DNA from: Thermaerobacter marianensis
GTDB lineage: Bacteria > Bacillota > Sulfobacillia > DYIH01
Direction of reading: 5' to 3'
Assembly: GCA_020723785.1 (NCBI GenBank)
Contig: DYIH01000042.1
Span: 1-10,655, forward strand
Length of the DNA: 10,655 nucleotides
The notes beneath the pieces are model-generated. The model made no database searches. It was not told the origin of the DNA and saw only the letters and a list, made by a program, of their open reading frames with translations. Below are positions 6,804 to 10,655 of this stretch, in pieces. Position numbers and translations under genes: made by a program. Every line of letters begins with the position of its first letter. Position 1 is the stretch's first letter.

Positions 6804-7439
6804 CTACCGCCGCCGTCTCTCCAGCTCGGCGAAGACCTCGCCCCAGGGCAGCTCCCGCTCGCCGAGCAGCACGGTGGCGTGGAACAGCAGGTCGGCCAGC
6901 TCGCCGACCAGCCGCCGCCGGTCCTCGCTCTTGCCGGCGATGACGACCTCCACCGCCTCCTCGCCCACCTTCTGCAGGATGCGGTCCCGCCCGTCCGCCA
7001 GCAGCCGCGCCACGTACGAGCCCGGCGGCGGCGACGCCTTCCGCTGCAGCACCAGCGCGTACAGTTCGTGGAGAATGTGCTGGCCGGCCTCCCCGGCCGC
7101 GTCGCCCTCCCGCCGCCAGCCGGTGCGATGGAAACAGGAACGCTCACCGGTATGGCAGGCCGGCCCCTTGGGCCGGACGACGTACAGGAGGGTGTCGCCG
7201 TCGCAGTCGTACCGGATCTCCTCCACGTCCAGGACGTTGCCCGAGGTCTCGCCCTTGAGCCAGAGGGACCGGCGGCTGCGGCTGTAGAACCAGGCCCGCG
7301 CCTCGCGGCAGGTGCGCTCCACCGCCTCCCGGTCGGCCCAGGCCTGCATGAGCACCTCGCCGCCATCGGCGTCCTGCACGACAACGGCGACGAGGCCCCG
7401 TTCGTCCCATCTCAAACGGTCCAGCCACGATTCGGACAA
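6804..7439 (-). CDS. hisIE: Bifunctional phosphoribosyl-AMP cyclohydrolase / phosphoribosyl-ATP pyrophosphatase
   Basis: This 211-residue fusion catalyses steps 2 and 3 of histidine synthesis (PR-ATP to PR-AMP to ProFAR). The HisI half (about 1-115) shows [11 protein letters not shown] (58-68), the metal-binding D-C-D-x-D set (D78, D80, D82), Cys79 and the zinc cysteines in [13 protein letters not shown] (C95, C102). The HisE half (about 118-211) is a MazG-like helical domain with [12 protein letters not shown] (157-168) and ELADLLFH (180-187). The HisI-HisE fusion is common in bacteria. The start is TTG 7439, with GAGGGGGGAG just upstream. It lies 42 nt after the HisA-HisF gene and is the last his gene of the cluster. 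Its product ProFAR is the substrate of the HisA half encoded next to it. Confidence 0.97.
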   Translation of the reverse strand: MSESWLDRLRWDERGLVAVVVQDADGGEVLMQAWADREAVERTCREARAWFYSRSRRSLWLKGETSGNVLDVEEIRYDCDGDTLLYVVRPKGPACHTGERSCFHRTGWRREGDAAGEAGQHILHELYALVLQRKASPPPGSYVARLLADGRDRILQKVGEEAVEVVIAGKSEDRRRLVGELADLLFHATVLLGERELPWGEVFAELERRRR

Positions 7440-7463
7440 TCGGCTCCCCCCTCGAACCGGGCT

Positions 7464-7479
7464 CCGGCGGCAGCGCCGG
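7464..7479. other. Small GC hairpin between the hisA-hisF gene and hisIE
   Basis: CCGGCG (7464-7469) and CGCCGG (7474-7479) form a 6-bp stem with a 4-nt loop in the 42-nt gap between the two genes. It is too short and lacks a T-tract, so it is unlikely to terminate. It could affect message stability or the relative expression of hisIE. In DNA this GC-rich it may also be chance. Confidence 0.2.
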
Positions 7480-7481
7480 CG

Positions 7482-9080
7482 CTACAGCCGCACCGGCACG
7501 CCCCGCTCCGCCAGGTAGGCCTTGGCCTCGCCGACGGTATGCCGGCCGTAATGGAAGATGGACGCGGCCAGGGCGGCGTCGGCCTTCCCCTCCGTCAGCA
7601 CCTGGTACAGATGCCCCAGGTCGCCGGCGCCGCCCGAGGCGATCACCGGCACGCCCACCGCCTCGGAGACGCGGGCCGTCAGATCCAGGTCGTACCCGGC
7701 ACAGGTGCCGTCGGCGTCCATGCTGGTGAGCAGTATCTCACCGGCGCCCAGGTCCACGCCCCGCCGGGCCCATTCAACGGCGTCCAGGCCGGTGGGACGC
7801 CGACCGCCGTGGGTGTAGACCTCCCACCGTCCGGGACCGGTCCGGCGGGCGTCGATGGCCAGGACGATGCACTGGCTGCCGAAGCGGCGCGCCCCCTGCC
7901 GGATCAGTTCCGGGTCGCGCACGGCGGCGCTGTTGATGGACACCTTGTCGGCGCCGGCCAGCAGGACGCCGCGGATCTCCTCCACGCTGCCGATGCCTCC
8001 TCCCACCGTCAGGGGGATGAAGACCCGGGCGGCCACCCGTTCCACGACCGACAGCAGGGTCCGCCGCCCCTCGTGGGAAGCGGAGATGTCCAGGAAGCAC
8101 AGTTCGTCGGCCCCGGCGGCGTCGTAGGCGGCGGCCAGCTCCACCGGGTCGCCGGCGTCCCGCAGGTCGAGGAACCCGACCCCCTTGACCACCCGGCCGT
8201 CCTTGACGTCCAGGCAGGGGATGATGCGCCGGGCCAGCCCCGGCTGCGGGGCGCCCGACGAACCCGCGGCAGGGCTCCCGACGGTCCGCCGGGGCGCTCC
8301 TGCGGTCCGCCGGGGCGCCGCGTCGGGGTGGTTCGCCCGGGCCGCCTCCGGATCCGCCTCACGGGCCGCCTCCAGGGCGGCGGGCAGGGTCAGCCGCCCG
8401 GCGTAGAGGGCCTTGCCGACGATGGCGCCGGCCACGCCGCGCGGCGCCAGGGCCTTGAGCCGCGCCACGTCCTCGACCGAGGAGACGCCGCCGGCGGCGA
8501 TGACCTCCAACCCGCGGGCGGCCACGGCCGCCACCAGGCCGGCGTTGACCCCGCCCAGGGTGCCGTCGCGGCTGACGTCGGTGACCACCACCTGCCGCGC
8601 CCCCAGCACCGCCAGCCGGGCGGCGGCCTCCTCCAGGGCCGGCCCTGCCGTCTCCAGCCAGCCGGCCACCGCCAGCCGGCCGTCCCTGACGTCCAGGCTG
8701 ACCAGCACCCGCCCCGGGTACCTTTGCAGGGCCTCGCGCAGGAAGGCCTCATCCTGGATGGCCCTCGTCCCCAGGATCGCCCAGCGCGCCCCCGCGGCGA
8801 AGACCGCCTCCAGGTCGGCCGGGCTGCGTATGCCGCCCCCCGCCTGCACCGGCACCGGCGCCGCCGCGGCGCAGACGGCCCGTACCGCGCCCAGGTTGAC
8901 CGGCCGCCCCTCCCTGGCCCCGTCCAGGTCGACGACGTGGATCCGCTGCGCCCCCTGGCGCACCCATTCCCGGGCGACGGCGGCCGGGTCGTCGGCGTAG
9001 ACCGTCTCCTCGTCGTACCGCCCCTGGGTCAGGCGCACGCACCGCCCGCCCCGCAGGTCGATGGCCGGGATGATGATCAT
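7482..9080 (-). CDS. hisA-hisF: HisA-HisF fusion: ProFAR isomerase joined to imidazole glycerol phosphate synthase cyclase subunit
   Basis: One uninterrupted 532-residue frame carries two (beta/alpha)8 barrels. Residues 1-240 are HisA: IIIPAIDL with Asp8, VQAGGGIR (78-85), SLD with Asp130 (Thermotoga D127), Thr167 (Thermotoga T164) and DGTLGGVN. Residues 241-281 are a Pro/Ala/Arg-rich linker. Residues 282-532 are His[18 protein letters not shown] with Asp291 (HisF D11), AID with Asp410 (HisF D130), [14 protein letters not shown] and TSMDADGT. The ammonia-gate residues R5, E46 and K99 correspond to R285, E326 and K379. The linker has no ATG, GTG or TTG codon and no clear ribosome site, so HisF should be made only as a fusion unless CTG is used. 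Start ATG 9080 overlaps the hisH stop (ATGA). The two halves catalyse consecutive steps (ProFAR to PRFAR, then PRFAR + NH3 to IGP + AICAR); HisH must dock on the HisF half. Confidence 0.95.
   Translation of the reverse strand: MIIIPAIDLRGGRCVRLTQGRYDEETVYADDPAAVAREWVRQGAQRIHVVDLDGAREGRPVNLGAVRAVCAAAAPVPVQAGGGIRSPADLEAVFAAGARWAILGTRAIQDEAFLREALQRYPGRVLVSLDVRDGRLAVAGWLETAGPALEEAAARLAVLGARQVVVTDVSRDGTLGGVNAGLVAAVAARGLEVIAAGGVSSVEDVARLKALAPRGVAGAIVGKALYAGRLTLPAALEAAREADPEAARANHPDAAPRRTAGAPRRTVGSPAAGSSGAPQPGLARRIIPCLDVKDGRVVKGVGFLDLRDAGDPVELAAAYDAAGADELCFLDISASHEGRRTLLSVVERVAARVFIPLTVGGGIGSVEEIRGVLLAGADKVSINSAAVRDPELIRQGARRFGSQCIVLAIDARRTGPGRWEVYTHGGRRPTGLDAVEWARRGVDLGAGEILLTSMDADGTCAGYDLDLTARVSEAVGVPVIASGGAGDLGHLYQVLTEGKADAALAASIFHYGRHTVGEAKAYLAERGVPVRL
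8238..8360 (-). other. Interdomain linker of the HisA-HisF fusion
   Basis: This encodes residues 241-281, between the last HisA helix (LPAALEAAR) and the first HisF strand (ARRIIPCLD). It is rich in Pro, Ala, Gly, Ser and Arg with no hydrophobic core residues, so it is probably flexible. The heptad [14 protein letters not shown] occurs in tandem. All codons are neither starts nor stops in the standard sense. Confidence 0.85.
8282..8318. repeat. Tandem direct repeat in the HisA-HisF linker
   Basis: The 16-mer CGGTCCGCCGGGGCGC occurs at 8282-8297 and again at 8303-8318. The period is 21 bp, which is seven codons and keeps the frame. It encodes the two APRRT units of the linker. In-frame slippage could lengthen or shorten the linker without harm to either barrel. 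Confidence 0.85.
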
Positions 9081-9757
9081 GCCGCCCCCCCCGCCGCGCC
9101 ACCCGCACCGGCCCCGGCACCCGCTGCGAACCTGCCGCCACCCGCCTCGCCGCCGCAGCGGTCCAGGAAGTTGCGCAGGACGGCCAGCCCGGCCCGTCCG
9201 CTCTTCTCCGGGTGGAACTGGGCGCCCCACAGGTTGTCCCGCCAGACGGCCGCCGCGAAGGGCACGCCGTAATCACAGCGCGCCGCGCCGTAGGCGCCTT
9301 CCTCCGGAAGCGGGCAATAGTAGGAGTGGACGAAATAGAAGTAGGCCGGCGCAACCAAGCCGTGGAAGAGGGGTGGCTCCCCTTCCCAGGCGACCGTGTT
9401 CCAGCCAATGTGGGGGACCTTTCGCCCCGCGGGCAGCCGCCGCACCCGGCCCGGCAGCAGGCCCAGACCGGGGCCGCCCGCCCCCTCCTCGCTCTCCTCG
9501 AACAGCACCTGCATGCCCAGGCAGATGCCGAGGAGCGGCCGCCCCTCCGCCACCACGGCGCTGATGGCCGCGTCCAGCCCGGTCTCGGCCAGGCGGGCCA
9601 TGGCGTCGGCGAAGGCGCCGACACCGGGCACCACGACGCCGACGGCACCGGCCAGGTCGCCCGGGCGGGCGGCCATCCGCACCCGGGCGCCGAGCGATTC
9701 CAGGGCGTTCCGAACGCTGCGCAGGTTGCCCATGCCGTAATCGGTCACGGCGATCAG
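9077..9757 (-). CDS. hisH: Imidazole glycerol phosphate synthase, glutamine amidotransferase subunit HisH
   Basis: This is a class I glutaminase that hydrolyses glutamine and passes ammonia through the HisF barrel. It shows [10 protein letters not shown] (6-15), [12 protein letters not shown] (42-53), the nucleophile Cys79 in GICLGMQ, PHIGWN (115-120), YFVHSYY (141-147) and the catalytic His182/Glu184 in FHPEKS. The start is unclear. The family consensus begins M-I-x-V-x-DYG, which corresponds here to CTG at 9757. Another CTG (9766) has GGGGTG 8 nt upstream. The only nearby canonical codon is GTG 9748, which would cut the first beta strand and lacks a ribosome site. I give 9757; length is then 226 aa. 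About 26 Ala/Gly-rich residues follow the normal end (RNFLDR), longer than usual. The stop overlaps hisA-hisF by 4 nt and the start lies 11 nt after hisB. Confidence 0.93.
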   Translation of the reverse strand: MIAVTDYGMGNLRSVRNALESLGARVRMAARPGDLAGAVGVVVPGVGAFADAMARLAETGLDAAISAVVAEGRPLLGICLGMQVLFEESEEGAGGPGLGLLPGRVRRLPAGRKVPHIGWNTVAWEGEPPLFHGLVAPAYFYFVHSYYCPLPEEGAYGAARCDYGVPFAAAVWRDNLWGAQFHPEKSGRAGLAVLRNFLDRCGGEAGGGRFAAGAGAGAGGAAGGAA

Positions 9758-9768
9758 CGGTTCCAGGG

Positions 9769-10356
9769 TCAGAGCACCCCTTTCGTCGAAAGCGGGCCGG
9801 CGATGCGGGCGTCGCGCGACACCGCCTGGGCCAGCGCCACCGCCACGGCTTTCCAGGTTATCTCCAGGACGTGGTGGCTGTTTTCCCCGGCCAGCCGCCG
9901 CACATGCAGAGTCAAGCCGGCCTGACCGGCCAGCGCCCGCCAGAATTCGACGGCCAGCTCGGTGTGGAAACCCCCGAAGGCGCGCGGCGCCAGGGACACG
10001 TCCCAGGCCAGGTAGGACCGGCCCGACAGGTCCAGGGAAACCATCACCAGGGCCTCGTCCATCGGCAGGACGCACCAGCCGAACCGCCGGATGCCCGCCC
10101 GGTCGCCAAGGGCGCGGGTCAGGGCCTGCCCCAAGACGATGCCCGCATCCTCGACCGTGTGGTGCCCGTCCACGTCCAGGTCGCCCTGGGCTTGCACCTC
10201 GAGATCGAAGAGGGCGTGCCGCCCGAAGGCGTCCAACAGGTGGTCGAAAAAGGGCAGGCCCGTGGTGATCGACGTCCGGCCTTGCCCATCCAGGTCCAGG
10301 GCCACGCGGATGGACGTCTCCTTCGTCGCGCGCTCCACCTCCGCCGTCCGGTTCAT
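9769..10356 (-). CDS. hisB: Imidazoleglycerol-phosphate dehydratase
   Basis: This 195-residue, Mn-dependent enzyme converts imidazole glycerol phosphate to imidazole acetol phosphate. It is the monofunctional form, without the histidinol-phosphatase domain of the enterobacterial protein. It shows LPFFDHLLDAFGRH (34-47), DVDGHHTVEDAGI (61-73), PMDEALV (98-104), GGFHTELAVEF (128-138), ENSHHVLE (158-165) and the C-terminal STKGVL. The His-rich pairs bind the two metal ions. ATG 10356 has a near-perfect AAGGAGG site 7 nt upstream (10364-10370), the strongest in the window. It lies 120 nt after hisD and 11 nt before hisH in the minus-strand his cluster. Confidence 0.97.
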   Translation of the reverse strand: MNRTAEVERATKETSIRVALDLDGQGRTSITTGLPFFDHLLDAFGRHALFDLEVQAQGDLDVDGHHTVEDAGIVLGQALTRALGDRAGIRRFGWCVLPMDEALVMVSLDLSGRSYLAWDVSLAPRAFGGFHTELAVEFWRALAGQAGLTLHVRRLAGENSHHVLEITWKAVAVALAQAVSRDARIAGPLSTKGVL

Positions 10357-10393
10357 GGCTTCGCCTCCTTACCCCCTGCCGTGTCCCTTTACC

Positions 10394-10410
10394 TCGGCGA
10401 GTATCGCCGA
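10394..10410. other. Hairpin in the hisD-hisB gap
   Basis: TCGGCGA (10394-10400) and TCGCCGA (10404-10410) form a 7-bp stem with a 3-nt loop, 38 nt upstream of hisB. The 120-nt gap (10357-10476) also holds a TATCAT (-10-like, minus strand, 10421-10416) without an acceptable -35. A secondary promoter, attenuator or processing site for hisB is possible; nothing in the gap resembles a T-box or a His-codon leader peptide. Confidence 0.3.
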
Positions 10411-10476
10411 TCGGGATGATATTGCGAGCCTCCGGGCGCCATACGGTTCGATGCCGGTGTGCCCTGATGCAACATC

Positions 10477-10655
10477 CTACCGCATCCCCTTTGCCGATCT
10501 AAGGTGTACCGCCTCGGCGTGGGCCGCCAGCCCCTCCCGTTCGGCCAAGGCCTGGCTGGCCGGCGCCCAGTCGGCCACCCCGGCCGCCGTGCTGTAGAAG
10601 TAACCGAAGGTTCTCACGAAGTCCCCGACTCCCAACCCGGAGAAGAACCGGGCCG
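10477..10655 (-). CDS. hisD: Histidinol dehydrogenase, C-terminal part (runs off right edge)
   Basis: Fifty-eight C-terminal codons and a TAG stop (10479-10477) are present. The stretches ARFFSGLGVGDFVRTFGYFYS and EGLAAHAEAVHLR match the end of HisD (compare T-x-R-F-S-S-x-L-x-V-D-D-F and E-G-L-x-A-H-A-x-A-V). The His of AHAEAV corresponds to the zinc/substrate-contacting His near the C-terminus of the E. coli enzyme (His419). HisD is the NAD- and zinc-dependent enzyme that oxidises histidinol to histidine. The position upstream of hisB in a his operon supports the call. The HisD end has FGYFYSTAAGVADWAPAS where most homologues have a Tyr-x-x-Glu helix start, so it is somewhat divergent. Confidence 0.87.
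   Translation of the reverse strand, partial: ARFFSGLGVGDFVRTFGYFYSTAAGVADWAPASQALAEREGLAAHAEAVHLRSAKGMR

Noticed and set aside
6768..9272. Long 834-codon plus-strand frame over the his genes
   Set aside because: It is antisense to hisIE and hisA-hisF, with Pro/Gly/Arg/Gln-rich low-information composition and no recognisable domain. This is a GC-driven artefact.
9749..10075. Upstream ATG (10075) as the start of hisH
   Set aside because: It would add over 100 residues of Arg/Gly-rich sequence lying inside hisB in another frame; HisH homologues start just before DYGMGN.
1..10655. CRISPR array, defence island, prophage or integrase
   Set aside because: No regularly spaced repeats, Cas-like genes, integrase or phage structural motifs were seen; apart from the structured stretch at 251-371 the content is housekeeping.

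Overview
The window is about 70% G+C or higher by eye and codes almost entirely on the minus strand. The lipid II amidation pair MurT/GatD, many TTG/GTG starts, strong GGAGG-type ribosome sites and a fused hisIE point to a high-GC, probably thermophilic Bacillota lineage. That placement is an inference from gene content. No 16S or other phylogenetic marker was available.

Layout from left to right. Positions 1-157 (-) hold the N-terminus of an ATP-type phosphoenolpyruvate carboxykinase that runs off the left edge. Positions 158-413 are a regulatory gap. It has a good sigma-A promoter on the + strand overlapping a possible extended -10 for pckA on the - strand, followed by a strongly structured stretch (about 251-371). 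The 3' end of that stretch looks like the right-end hairpin / omega-RNA scaffold of IS200/IS605-TnpB elements, but no transposase is present. Positions 414-824 (+) encode a small four-helix membrane protein of unknown function, convergent with the minus-strand block.

The rest (10655 to 940) reads leftward as hisD(partial)-hisB-hisH-hisA/hisF-hisIE-orf188-murT-gatD-trxB-selB. The histidine part covers the middle and late steps. HisIE makes ProFAR from PR-ATP, HisA isomerises it to PRFAR, HisF with HisH cyclises PRFAR to imidazole glycerol phosphate, HisB dehydrates that, and HisD finishes histidine. The most unusual feature is that HisA and HisF are one 532-residue polypeptide. Two (beta/alpha)8 barrels for consecutive reactions are joined by a roughly 40-residue linker, with no canonical internal start and with the catalytic aspartates of both halves retained. 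HisH, which must supply ammonia to the HisF half, overlaps the fusion gene by 4 nt.

Downstream, a lower-GC membrane protein of unknown function (188 aa) sits 2 nt before murT. MurT and GatD together amidate the D-Glu of lipid II. trxB (thioredoxin reductase) follows gatD by 17 nt, and selB (selenocysteine-specific elongation factor) follows after 149 nt. No selA, selC or selenoprotein gene was recognised. Several genes start at TTG or GTG, and HisH seems to need a CTG start.
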